Shown in pieces: positions 1 to 8,126 of a stretch of 64,000 nt of DNA. Position numbers and translations under genes: made by a program. The first letter of the stretch is position 1. The number at the start of each line of letters is the position of its first letter. Source of the stretch: Bradymonadales bacterium (GTDB lineage: Bacteria > Myxococcota_A > Bradymonadia > JAFGEP01); the NCBI GenBank assembly GCA_016931535.1, contig JAFGEP010000015.1, positions 1-64,000 on the forward strand, read 5' to 3'. The notes beneath the pieces are model-generated. The model searched no databases, had not been told where the DNA came from, and saw only the letters and a program-made list of their open reading frames with translations.

Positions 1-82
1 CCTGGTCTCGGTAACCGAAGCGCTCGACGGCATTTCTGCCTGATTAGAAGCAAAACGTCGATCTTCTGGATGCAGATCCAGT

Positions 83-139
83 GGGCGCAGCGCCGGAGGG
101 GGCCGGCGCGCAGCGCCGGAGGGGGCGATCCTAGCCCCC
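83..139 (+). repeat. Dispersed GGAGGGGGCGATCCTAGCC repeat, copies upstream of preTA
   Basis: Two adjacent copies of the dispersed element described in full at 32717-33002. The first is shortened (GGCGC-A-GCGCC hairpin, then GGAGGGGG). The second has hairpin GGCGC-GCA-GCGCC followed by the complete 20-nt core CGGAGGGGGCGATCCTAGCC at 117-136. The rest of 1-266 holds no gene or promoter that I can support. Confidence 0.8.
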
Positions 140-266
140 AGAAGCCTTGATCATCTCCCGCTTTTCCTGCTTAAATGCTGGTCCGAGAACGCATCCCGTC
201 AACGGTCCTGCCCGGCGGTTCTACCCCGGGCCGGCCCCCCTTTTTCCGTGCGGAGGAACGACCAGC

Positions 267-2825
267 ATGACCTGTAAAACCAGCCAACACGCCGACTCGA
301 GCTGTCTTACCCTGCAATTGGCCATGGTCGAGGCCCAGCGGTGCCTGCTCTGCTACGACCCCCCCTGCAGCAAGGCCTGCCCGGCAGGAACCGAGCCGGG
401 AAGTTTCCTGCGACAGCTTCGGTTCCTCAACCTCGAGGGGGCCAGCCGGACGGTGCTCGACAACAACCCCTTCGGGGGGGTGTGCGGCGCGGTCTGCCCG
501 GTCTCCAAGCTCTGCGAGGAGGCCTGCACCCGGGAGGCGCTGGAAAGGCCGGTCCGCATCGGCGCGGTCCAGTCCTTCCTGCACGCCTACGGGATCGAGC
601 ACCAGCTGGAGCTTCCCCCCGTGGCCGCCACCAACGGCAAAAAAGTGGCGGTCATCGGCGCCGGCCCTTCCGGGCTCACCGCAGCCCGCGAGCTGGTGCG
701 CCGGGGTGCAGCCGTGACCGTCTTCGAGGCCAAGCCAAAAGCCGGCGGCACCCTCCGCTACGGCATCGCCCCATCCCGCCTGGGCGACGAGCTGATCGAC
801 CAGGAGGTGGCTCGGATCGAGTCCATGGGGGTCGTCATCAAGACCGATAGCCCGATCGCAGGCGAAGAGGGGGCCAAGCGGTTGCTCGAACAGGGCTATG
901 ACGCCGTCTACCTCGCCTGTGGCCTGCCCAGAGGCAAGACCGTCCCACTGCCGGGAGCCGATCTCCCCCAGGTCCAATCCGCGTTGCAGTTCCTCCATTC
1001 GGCCAACACCGAGGGAGAAGGCGGTCAGACCTACCGGCTGGTCCACGGCCGGGAGCTGGTCGTCGTGGGCGGTGGCTCGGTGGCCATGGATGTGGCCGTC
1101 ACCGCCCGACGCTATGGCGCCGCCAAGGTAGCCGCTGTCAGCCTGGAAGGCCTGGATGAGCTGCCGGCCGACGCCGAGGAGATCGCTCTGGCCCAAGACC
1201 ATTGCGTCGTGTTCAGGCCCCGGACCCGAGTCACCCGGATCTTGGGGTCGGACGGCAAGGTGAACGGAGTGGAGACCATCGAGATGGAGTGGAAGGAGCC
1301 GGGGCTGTTCATCCCGTCCAACGCCCTGGATCGGGCCGGCACTGAAGGCCGCCTGCGGGCCGACGCGGTGGTCTTCGCCGTCGGCCAGGGGTTCGACGAG
1401 GCCGCCATGGGGCTGGTACAGAGCCTGTCCCGGACTCAAGGCGGCTGGATCGAGGCCGACGAGTCCACCCAGCAGACCTCCGTCCCCCGGATCTACGCCG
1501 GGGGTGACGCCACCAATGGCGGCGCCACCGTGGTGGGGGCGGTGGCTGCCGGCAAGCGGGCTGCCCAGGCCATCATGCCCGGGGTGGACGCTCCAGCCAG
1601 ACCGCTGACCCCCTCGCTTCAGACCGAGTTCTGCGGCGTCCTGTTCCCCAACCCCTTCTGTCTCTCCTCCTCGCCGGTCGGCAACCATGCCGAGATGTGT
1701 GCCCGGGCCTTCGACGCCGGCTGGGGTGGCATCTACTACAAGACGTTGGGCCTGGAGACCAAGCACCGGGTGTACCACCCCTCGCCCCGCCTGAACGCGC
1801 TCCACTACGAGGGGGTCCGGGCGGTAGGGCTGCAGAACGTCGAGCAGATCACCGATCGGCCACTATCGGACAACCTCAAGGATATCGAGTGGTTGCGCAA
1901 GAACTACCCCGACCGGGTCCTGTGCGTCTCCATCATGGGGTTCTCCCAGGAGGACTGGGCCTTCTTGGCCCGGGTGGCGGAAGAGGCCGGCGCCCAGATC
2001 CTCGAGCTGAACTTCTCCTGCCCTCAGATGGCGGTCGAGGGCGCCGGCCATCGGGTCGGGCAGGCGACCGACCTCATCGAGCTGTTCACCGCCGCGGTCA
2101 AGGGCGCCTGCTCCATCCCGGTGGTCGCCAAGATGACCCCCAACATCACCGACATGTTGCCTACCGCCCTGGCCGCCAAGCGGGGTGGTGCCGACGCCAT
2201 CAGCGCCATCAACACCTTGAAGGCCATCACCGGGATCGACCCGGATGGCCGGCAGCCGCTGCCCAACATCCAGGGCCACTCCTCCATCAGCGGCTTCTCC
2301 GGGACAGCGGTGCGACCCATCGGCCTCCGCTTCATCGCCGAGATGGCCTCCTCTCCCGACCTCAAGCTCCCGCTGTCCGGTATCGGCGGCATCACCACTT
2401 GGAGGGACGCCCTGGAGTACCTGCTGGTTGGCGCCTCCAACGTCCAGGTCACCACCGCCATCATGCGCTTCGGCTATCGCATCGTCGAAGACCTGGCCGA
2501 CGGCCTCAGGAACTACATGCGACGGGAGAACATCGCCTCCGTCGCCGAGCTGGTGGGCGCGGCCATCCCCAAGCTTGTCGATCCCGCCCAGCTGGATCAT
2601 ACCACCGAGGCGGTATCGGTCATCGATCGGGACCTGTGCATCGGCTGCGGCCAGTGCTACTACACCTGCCATGACGGCGCCAACCAGGCCATCAAGCTGG
2701 ACGAGGAGCGCAAGGCGACGGTGGACGAGGAGCGCTGCGTCGGCTGCCTGATGTGCAAGCACATCTGCCCGGTGGAGGGCTGCATCAGCTACAAGATTCG
2801 GACGCGGGCCGAGTTCGCCGGCTAG
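267..2825 (+). CDS. preTA: Dihydropyrimidine dehydrogenase, PreT-PreA fusion
   Basis: Predicted to reduce uracil and thymine to the 5,6-dihydro bases with NAD(P)H, the first step of reductive pyrimidine catabolism; cytoplasmic. About 852 residues. The N-terminal PreT half has Cys clusters at 26-38 and 73-87 for Fe-S, an FAD motif GAGPSG at 131-136 and a second dinucleotide motif GGGSVAMD near 268. From about 446 comes a PreA/dihydroorotate-dehydrogenase-like FMN barrel, with NFSCPQM near 583, then two 4Fe-4S motifs (CIGCGQC, CVGCLMC) near 790-830. E. coli makes PreT and PreA separately; one fused chain resembles mammalian DPYD. The loop after SCPQM reads HRVGQ, like E. coli PreA, where I recall the mammalian enzyme having Cys before GQ. 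ATG 267 is chosen because GGAGG lies 10 nt upstream and the 40 residues before it look non-homologous. Converges with dcd, 6 nt between stops. Confidence 0.94.
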   Translation: MTCKTSQHADSSCLTLQLAMVEAQRCLLCYDPPCSKACPAGTEPGSFLRQLRFLNLEGASRTVLDNNPFGGVCGAVCPVSKLCEEACTREALERPVRIGAVQSFLHAYGIEHQLELPPVAATNGKKVAVIGAGPSGLTAARELVRRGAAVTVFEAKPKAGGTLRYGIAPSRLGDELIDQEVARIESMGVVIKTDSPIAGEEGAKRLLEQGYDAVYLACGLPRGKTVPLPGADLPQVQSALQFLHSANTEGEGGQTYRLVHGRELVVVGGGSVAMDVAVTARRYGAAKVAAVSLEGLDELPADAEEIALAQDHCVVFRPRTRVTRILGSDGKVNGVETIEMEWKEPGLFIPSNALDRAGTEGRLRADAVVFAVGQGFDEAAMGLVQSLSRTQGGWIEADESTQQTSVPRIYAGGDATNGGATVVGAVAAGKRAAQAIMPGVDAPARPLTPSLQTEFCGVLFPNPFCLSSSPVGNHAEMCARAFDAGWGGIYYKTLGLETKHRVYHPSPRLNALHYEGVRAVGLQNVEQITDRPLSDNLKDIEWLRKNYPDRVLCVSIMGFSQEDWAFLARVAEEAGAQILELNFSCPQMAVEGAGHRVGQATDLIELFTAAVKGACSIPVVAKMTPNITDMLPTALAAKRGGADAISAINTLKAITGIDPDGRQPLPNIQGHSSISGFSGTAVRPIGLRFIAEMASSPDLKLPLSGIGGITTWRDALEYLLVGASNVQVTTAIMRFGYRIVEDLADGLRNYMRRENIASVAELVGAAIPKLVDPAQLDHTTEAVSVIDRDLCIGCGQCYYTCHDGANQAIKLDEERKATVDEERCVGCLMCKHICPVEGCISYKIRTRAEFAG

Positions 2826-2831
2826 ACGAGG

Positions 2832-3365
2832 TCAGTCCAGGTAGAACTCCTCGGGCGTCTGACTGCTGAACAGCCCCTGGTACTTCCCCTCGCCGGCGAT
2901 CCGCTGGAAGATGAACTGGCAGATGGCGGTCCCGGGATAGACCCTGAGCGGGATGGGGCCGAAATTGCTCATCTCCAGCACCTGGTGGTTGGAGATGCCG
3001 GGCTGCATGAAGCTGGAGGAGACGTGCACCAAGAGCCCGACCCGGGCGAAACGGCTGCGACCTTCCAGCCAGCCGCAGATGTGGGCGGCCGTCTCAACCC
3101 GCTCCATGGTGATCCCCAGCACGGTCTGGCCAGGTTGCAGCAGCAAGTAGTTACCGTTAGGGACCTTGAACCCCTTGGTCGCCTTGCGGAAGTTGGTCTC
3201 GTCGGTGACGTCCAGCTCGCTCGGCAGGTGCACGAACACCCGAAAGACGTCGCTCAGGTGGAGGTCCACCGAGGCGGGACCGATCATCTGCTCGTCGAAG
3301 GGGGTGATGCGGATGTTGCCCAGCTCGATCTCCCGGAGAATCTCGCTTCGTCCCAGAATCGTCAT
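2832..3365 (-). CDS. dcd: dCTP deaminase
   Basis: Deaminates dCTP to dUTP in thymidylate supply; cytoplasmic homotrimer in the family. The 177-residue length is near the usual 180-200. The signature EGRSRFARVGL matches the dCTP deaminase/dUTPase-like EGRSSLARLGL motif, and NHQVLEMSN carries the Glu that corresponds to the general base of Dcd. It lies last in a minus-strand run behind the pyrimidine catabolism genes, but 262 nt separate it from the ferritin-like gene, so co-transcription is uncertain. A bifunctional deaminase/dUTPase cannot be excluded from motifs alone. Confidence 0.9.
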   Translation of the reverse strand: MTILGRSEILREIELGNIRITPFDEQMIGPASVDLHLSDVFRVFVHLPSELDVTDETNFRKATKGFKVPNGNYLLLQPGQTVLGITMERVETAAHICGWLEGRSRFARVGLLVHVSSSFMQPGISNHQVLEMSNFGPIPLRVYPGTAICQFIFQRIAGEGKYQGLFSSQTPEEFYLD

Positions 3366-3443
3366 GTTCGCCTCATGTTTGGCTGGCCGGTGAGGGCCAC
3401 CTGGTTATCGCGCGGATGGCAGCCCTCCTGGCGGTTTGCGCCG

Positions 3444-3526
3444 CAGTGACCCGGTCTGGGGACCGCGCGGAGGAAAACCCTGCCGCGACAGTGACCCGGT
3501 CTGGGGACCGCGCGGAGGAAAACCCT
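3444..3526. repeat. Two 38-bp direct repeats with internal hairpin
   Basis: The same 38-bp sequence occurs at 3444-3481 and 3489-3526 (period 45). Each copy contains the hairpin CGGTC-TGGG-GACCG and ends in GGAGGAAAACCCT. It lies in the 262-nt gap between the ferritin-like gene and dcd. No protein-like reading frame is evident. Confidence 0.85.
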
Positions 3527-3627
3527 TCCCCGTCGCGACCTGGATACGCAGCGCCTCTTGTTCCTCCCGCTGCTCCTCCTGATGGCCTGGTCGAGAAGCC
3601 CAGGAGAAGTCCCGTGGCGATCGGCGC

Positions 3628-4074
3628 TCAGCCGGTCTGTCGTGGCACCTGCTCGCCCAGAGCCCGATTGTCCCGGGCCAGCCTGGTGAAAACCCGCTCC
3701 ACGCCACCCAGGACATTGGCCGCCACCACGGCCGCATCGTCGAAGAAGCGGGACGACTTGTGCTCCAGGTCGATGAGACCGCCCAGTGCCTGCTCCAGGC
3801 TATCCGGCACCTGTTGGACCGGAAGGTACTGCTCGCGCAGCATCCCGGAGATCGGCTGCAGGACCACCTCGTTCAGCCGCTCGCGCCTGAGCTGCTCCAG
3901 CTGTTGTCCGCGCCTGGCATGCCGCTGCGAGGAGCCCTCCAGTAGCTGCTGCACAGGCGTGTCCGCCGCCAGGCGGGCCGCCTCGGTGTACAGGGCGGTG
4001 GCCGCCTCCTCCAGGGCCAGCGAGAACTTCAGCAGCGTGCCGAAGGAGGTCAGTTCGGGGAAGTAGACATCCAT
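3628..4074 (-). CDS. Small ferritin-like (rubrerythrin-like) protein
   Basis: 148 residues, strongly helical, with the look of a degenerate four-helix ferritin-like fold: first helix LKFSLALEEAATALYTEA with E22/E23, second helix E46 to H52, later acidic positions E94 and E104 in DLEHK. The classical pairs of ExxH motifs are not intact, so metal binding is uncertain. It starts two nt after the semialdehyde dehydrogenase stop, which implies one transcript and possibly translational coupling; an in-frame ATG at 4086 would overlap the upstream gene. No family name is recognised with confidence. A role beside the pyrimidine pathway, for example as scaffold or electron/oxygen handling, is inference from position only. 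Confidence 0.75.
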   Translation of the reverse strand: MDVYFPELTSFGTLLKFSLALEEAATALYTEAARLAADTPVQQLLEGSSQRHARRGQQLEQLRRERLNEVVLQPISGMLREQYLPVQQVPDSLEQALGGLIDLEHKSSRFFDDAAVVAANVLGGVERVFTRLARDNRALGEQVPRQTG

Positions 4075-4076
4075 GG

Positions 4077-5570
4077 TCAGACCCATCGGGTGATCACGAC
4101 CTTGCGATCGGTGCAGAAGTTGATGCCGTCCTTGGCCTGGCCGTGGAGGTCGCCAAAAAAGGAGTCCTTCTGGCCGCCGAAGGGAAAGAAGGCCATGGGA
4201 GCGGCGATCCCCAGGTTGACGCCGATGTTGCCGGCGTTCACGCGGTAGCGGTACTGGCGAGCCGCCTTTCCGCTGGTGGTGTAGATGGAGGAGGCGTTGC
4301 CGTAGGGGCTGCCGTTGACCAGGTCGATCGCCTCCGCCAGGCTCTTGACCCGCAGGATGGTCACCACCGGCCCGAAGATCTCCTCCTTGACGATGGGCAT
4401 GTCGGGGGTGACCTGGTCGAAGATGGTCGGGCCGACGAAGGCGCCTTCGGCGTAGCCTTCCACCTTGGGATTGCGGCCATCCAAGAGGAGCTTGCCGCCC
4501 TGGGCCAGCCCCTGCTCGATGAAGCCGAGGATCCGTTGCCGGGAGCGGTGGCTGATGACCGGCCCCATCTGGACCGTCTCGTCCAGGCCGTACCCCATGC
4601 GGATCCGTCTGGCGGCCTCCACGAAGCGCTCGACCATCCTGTTGGCGCCGTCCCCGACCAGGACCAGGTTGGCTCCCGCCAGGCAGCGCTGGCCGGTGTT
4701 GCCGAAGAAGGAGCTGATCATGTTGGGGAGACAGGCGTCCAGGTTGGCGTCGGGCATCACCGTCACGTAGTTCTTGGCGCCGGCCTGGCACTGGACCCGC
4801 TTGTGGTGGGTCGATCCGGTGTCGTAGATGATGCGGCCCACCGGCGTAGAGCCGACGAAGGAGATGCCGCGGATCAACGGGTGGGTCAACAGCGCGGTCA
4901 CCGTCTCCTTGTCTCCGTTGACCATGTTGACCACGCCGTCGGGGAAGCCGGCTTCCTGGATCAGGCGGAAGATGTAGTTCTGGGTGATCGGCACCTGCTC
5001 GGAGGGCTTGACCACGTAGGTGTTGCCGCAGGCCACGGCCGCCGGCCAGAACCAGAAGGGCACCATGGCCGGGAAGTTGAAGGGGGCGACGCAGGCGAAC
5101 ACGCCCACCGGCTGGCGGATGACCTCCTCGTCTATGCCGGCGGCGGCGCCATCTTCCAGTGTCTCCCCCATCATGAGAGAGGGGATGGAGCAGGCGAACT
5201 CGATATTGTCGATGGCGCGGCGAACGGAGCCCCGGGCCTCGTCGATGACCTTGCCGTGCTCCTGGACCAGCACCCGCGCGATCTCCTCGTAGTTCTTCTC
5301 CATCAAGACCTTGAGCCGGTAGAAGGGCTGCGTCCGGTAGTGGGGCGGCGTCTCGCGCCACTCCTCGAACGCCTCGGCCGCCGCCTGGACCACCCGGTCG
5401 ACCTCCTCGGCCGTTGCCAGGGGGACCTGGGCGATGGTCTCGTTGGTGGCCGGATTGGTGACATCCAGGTGGCGCTCGGCGTCCGATTCGACGAACTCGT
5501 TGTTGACGAAGTTGGTGATGCGCCCGTAGTGCTTCTTCACCTCGGGCAGAAGGTGCGGATTGTCGCTCAT
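4077..5570 (-). CDS. mmsA: Methylmalonate/malonate-semialdehyde dehydrogenase (CoA-acylating)
   Basis: Aldehyde dehydrogenase superfamily, 497 residues, matching the MmsA/IolA subgroup in length and sequence (VAPFNFPAMVPFWFWPAA, VGSTPVGR, nucleophile C296 in GQRCLAG). Known members oxidise methylmalonate or malonate semialdehyde with NAD and CoA to propionyl-CoA or acetyl-CoA, the final step for thymine- and uracil-derived beta-amino acids. ATG 5570 is preferred over the frame's upstream ATG at 5615 because GGAGG sits 11 nt before it. Gene order downstream of the transaminase fits the pathway order. Confidence 0.92.
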   Translation of the reverse strand: MSDNPHLLPEVKKHYGRITNFVNNEFVESDAERHLDVTNPATNETIAQVPLATAEEVDRVVQAAAEAFEEWRETPPHYRTQPFYRLKVLMEKNYEEIARVLVQEHGKVIDEARGSVRRAIDNIEFACSIPSLMMGETLEDGAAAGIDEEVIRQPVGVFACVAPFNFPAMVPFWFWPAAVACGNTYVVKPSEQVPITQNYIFRLIQEAGFPDGVVNMVNGDKETVTALLTHPLIRGISFVGSTPVGRIIYDTGSTHHKRVQCQAGAKNYVTVMPDANLDACLPNMISSFFGNTGQRCLAGANLVLVGDGANRMVERFVEAARRIRMGYGLDETVQMGPVISHRSRQRILGFIEQGLAQGGKLLLDGRNPKVEGYAEGAFVGPTIFDQVTPDMPIVKEEIFGPVVTILRVKSLAEAIDLVNGSPYGNASSIYTTSGKAARQYRYRVNAGNIGVNLGIAAPMAFFPFGGQKDSFFGDLHGQAKDGINFCTDRKVVITRWV

Positions 5571-5670
5571 GGTTCGGGTGTCCTCCAGTGTTTGCCGTTG
5601 ACAGCGAGCCGGCACATCGGATCGAAAACAAACGTGGCGGCGTCAGGCAGCCGGATCACCTTGCGGCGGA

Positions 5671-6546
5671 TCACGGCAGCAGCTTGGTCATCGGGTCGTA
5701 GGTCTCGGGCCGCCGGTCGCGGTAGAACTGCCAGGTGTTCCGGACCTCCAGGATCTGTTGGAGGTCCAGGTCGGCCACCACCAGCTCGTCCTTGTCCTCG
5801 CTACCTTCGGCGATGGTCTCGCCGCGAGGGCTGCAGAAGTAGCTGGTGCCATAGAACTGACCGATGTTCCAGGGCGGCTCGACCCCCACCCGGTTGATGT
5901 TCCCCATGAAGTAGCCGTTGGCCACGGCATGGGCCGGCTGCTCCAGCTTCCAGAGGTAGCGGGAGAGGCCCGCCACGGTGGCCGAGGGGTTGAAGACGAT
6001 CTGGGCGCCGTTCAGGCCCAGGATGCGGGCCCCTTCCGGAAAGTGCCGGTCGTAGCAGATGTAGACGCCGACCCTGGCGTAGGCGGTGTCAAACACCGGG
6101 TAGCCGCCGCTGCCCGGCTTGAAGTAGAACTTCTCCCAGAAGCCGGGGGCGACGTGGGGGATGTGGTGCTTGCGGTAGCGGCCCAGGAAGGTGCCGTCGG
6201 CGTCGATCACGGCGGCGGTGTTGTAGTACACCCCCTCCATCGCCATCTCGTACAGCGGCACCACCAGGACCATGGCGTGCTTGGCGGCCAGCTCCTGCAT
6301 CATCCGGGTGGTGGGACCGTCGGGCACCGGCTCGGCCAGGGCGTACCAGCGCGTGTCCTGCTCGGCGCAAAAGTACGGACCGTAAAACAGCTCCTGCAAG
6401 CAGAGGATCTTCACCCCCTGGGCGGCCGCCTGCTCGATGAAGGGGAGGTGCTTGGCGATCATGGCGTCGCGGACCCGCACCACCGGCTCGCCCGGATCGA
6501 GAGCGTTGGAGCACTGGATGAGCCCGCATCTGACTGTGTTGTACAT
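5671..6546 (-). CDS. Beta-ureidopropionase (carbon-nitrogen hydrolase family)
   Basis: Hydrolyses N-carbamoyl-beta-alanine or N-carbamoyl-beta-aminoisobutyrate to the free beta-amino acid, CO2 and ammonia. Nitrilase-superfamily triad is visible: E52 in LQELFYGPYF, K126 in GRYRKHHIPH and C164 in YICYDRHFPEG. At 291 residues it has the bacterial length. N-carbamoylputrescine amidase is the close alternative, but the position between dihydropyrimidinase/transaminase and semialdehyde dehydrogenase genes argues for ureidopropionase. About 100 nt separate it from each neighbour. Confidence 0.88.
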   Translation of the reverse strand: MYNTVRCGLIQCSNALDPGEPVVRVRDAMIAKHLPFIEQAAAQGVKILCLQELFYGPYFCAEQDTRWYALAEPVPDGPTTRMMQELAAKHAMVLVVPLYEMAMEGVYYNTAAVIDADGTFLGRYRKHHIPHVAPGFWEKFYFKPGSGGYPVFDTAYARVGVYICYDRHFPEGARILGLNGAQIVFNPSATVAGLSRYLWKLEQPAHAVANGYFMGNINRVGVEPPWNIGQFYGTSYFCSPRGETIAEGSEDKDELVVADLDLQQILEVRNTWQFYRDRRPETYDPMTKLLP

Positions 6547-6650
6547 GGGATCTCCTGCTGGTTTGAGGCCTTCTCTTCAATCAGCCCCACCCGCAGCCTG
6601 TCTCGGTCGACCCGAAGGGTCTGGCCTGCCTCGGCCACGGGCGGGATCGG

Positions 6651-7976
6651 TCATGCGATCAGGGAATCGGTGTACTCCAGCGCCCGGTCGATGATGGCCA
6701 CCGACTCGTCGATCTGCTCTCGGGTGATGATCAGGGGCGGGGAGATGAACATCAGGTCCCACTTGGCAAACAGGTAGAGCCCGCCGGCCAGCAGCCGCCG
6801 GTTCAGCTCGGCGGAGACGTTGCGGATGGAATCGTAAAAGCCGGCCAGGGGAGCCCGGGTCTCCTTGTTGGAGGTCAGCTCGATGCAGGCCCACAGCCCC
6901 TGGGCGCGCACATCGCCGACGGACGGATGGCGGTCGCGCAGCTCCACGAGCTTGCCCAGCAGGTACTCGCCGTCGTGGGCCGACTTCTCGATCAGGTTGT
7001 GCTGGCGGTAGACCTCGATGTTGGCGATGCCGGCGGCGCACCCCAGAGCGTGGCCGGTGTAGGTGAGCCCCCCCACGAAGGGGTGTTCCTGGAAGTAGTC
7101 CCACAGCTTGCGGTTCCAGGCCATCATCCCCAGCGGCACGTAGCCGGAGGTGAGCCCCTTGGCGGCCGTGATGATGTCGGGCACGACCCCGTGGTGCTGG
7201 ATGCCGAACCAGTAGCCCGACCTGCCCCATCCGGCCATGACCTCGTCGGAGATGAACAGGATGCCGTTCTCGTCGCAGAGCTGGCGGACGCCCTGCATGA
7301 AGGCCTTGGGCGGGACGATGATGCCGTTGGTGCCGACGATCGGCTCCATGATGATGGCGGCGATGCTCTTGGGGTTGTCGAGCATGACCTGGGTCTTGAG
7401 CTGCTCCAGGCAGGCAAGCCCGCAGGTTTCCTGGCTCTCGTACCCCAGGGGACAGTGGTAGCAGTAAGGACCGAAAAACTTGACCGCCCCGGGCATCCCC
7501 GGCTCGACGGCCCAGCGCCGCGGGTCCCCCGAGATGGTCATGGCGCCGTTGGTGGCGCCGTGGTAGCTGCGCCAGGCGGAGTAGATCTTGTGGCGGCCGG
7601 TATACAGTCGGGCCGACTTGATGGCGTTCTCGACCGCCTCGGCGCCGGCGTTGGTGAAGAAGATGTAGTCGAGGTCGCCGGGGGTGACCTCGGAGATCAT
7701 GGCGGCCAGCCGCGCCTTGACCTCGGTGCCGAAGGCGGGGCCCACGTAGGTGAGCTTCTCCATCTGCTGCCGCATCGCCTGCAGCACGTGCTGGTTGCCG
7801 TGGCCGATGTTGACGCACAGCAGCCCGGCGCAAAAGTCGATGAAGCGCCTGCCGTCGGTGTCGTACATGTAGATCCCGTCGGCCCGATCGATCATGATGG
7901 GATCGACGCCGCCCTGGCTCCTCCAGCTATAGATGACATGCTGGCGATCCAGCTTTTTCAGCTCCTCTGTTCTCAT
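6651..7976 (-). CDS. Class III aminotransferase, probable beta-alanine (3-aminoisobutyrate):pyruvate transaminase
   Basis: PLP-dependent fold-type I, subgroup III, 441 residues. Seen: TNAGAEAVENAIKSAR phosphate-binding segment, ISDEVMAGWGR with the pyridine-binding Asp, and Schiff-base lysine K273 in AAKGLTSG. Family relatives use beta-alanine, taurine or other omega-amino acids with pyruvate. In this operon the expected substrates are beta-alanine and 3-aminoisobutyrate, giving malonate and methylmalonate semialdehydes for the MmsA-type enzyme. AGGTGG lies upstream of ATG 7976. Exact amino donor cannot be read from sequence. Confidence 0.88.
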   Translation of the reverse strand: MRTEELKKLDRQHVIYSWRSQGGVDPIMIDRADGIYMYDTDGRRFIDFCAGLLCVNIGHGNQHVLQAMRQQMEKLTYVGPAFGTEVKARLAAMISEVTPGDLDYIFFTNAGAEAVENAIKSARLYTGRHKIYSAWRSYHGATNGAMTISGDPRRWAVEPGMPGAVKFFGPYCYHCPLGYESQETCGLACLEQLKTQVMLDNPKSIAAIIMEPIVGTNGIIVPPKAFMQGVRQLCDENGILFISDEVMAGWGRSGYWFGIQHHGVVPDIITAAKGLTSGYVPLGMMAWNRKLWDYFQEHPFVGGLTYTGHALGCAAGIANIEVYRQHNLIEKSAHDGEYLLGKLVELRDRHPSVGDVRAQGLWACIELTSNKETRAPLAGFYDSIRNVSAELNRRLLAGGLYLFAKWDLMFISPPLIITREQIDESVAIIDRALEYTDSLIA

Positions 7977-8126
7977 CCTTGCACCACCTTGCCTGTGACC
8001 GGGTCAACCCCGTGTTCTATCCTAAGGATCGGTCGCAAAACTCCCTCCGACAACCGCTGCCGGAGACCAGATGCCGCCTGGATGCTGCTCGACCCGCTCG
8101 GACCGTTTGTCCGATCCGCGCCAACA

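Noticed and set aside
171..1805. 544-codon minus-strand frame over preTA
   Set aside because: Shadow of the PreTA coding sequence; no motif support.
3405..3737. 110-codon minus-strand frame
   Set aside because: Contains the translated 38-bp repeat twice and overlaps the ferritin-like gene in another frame.
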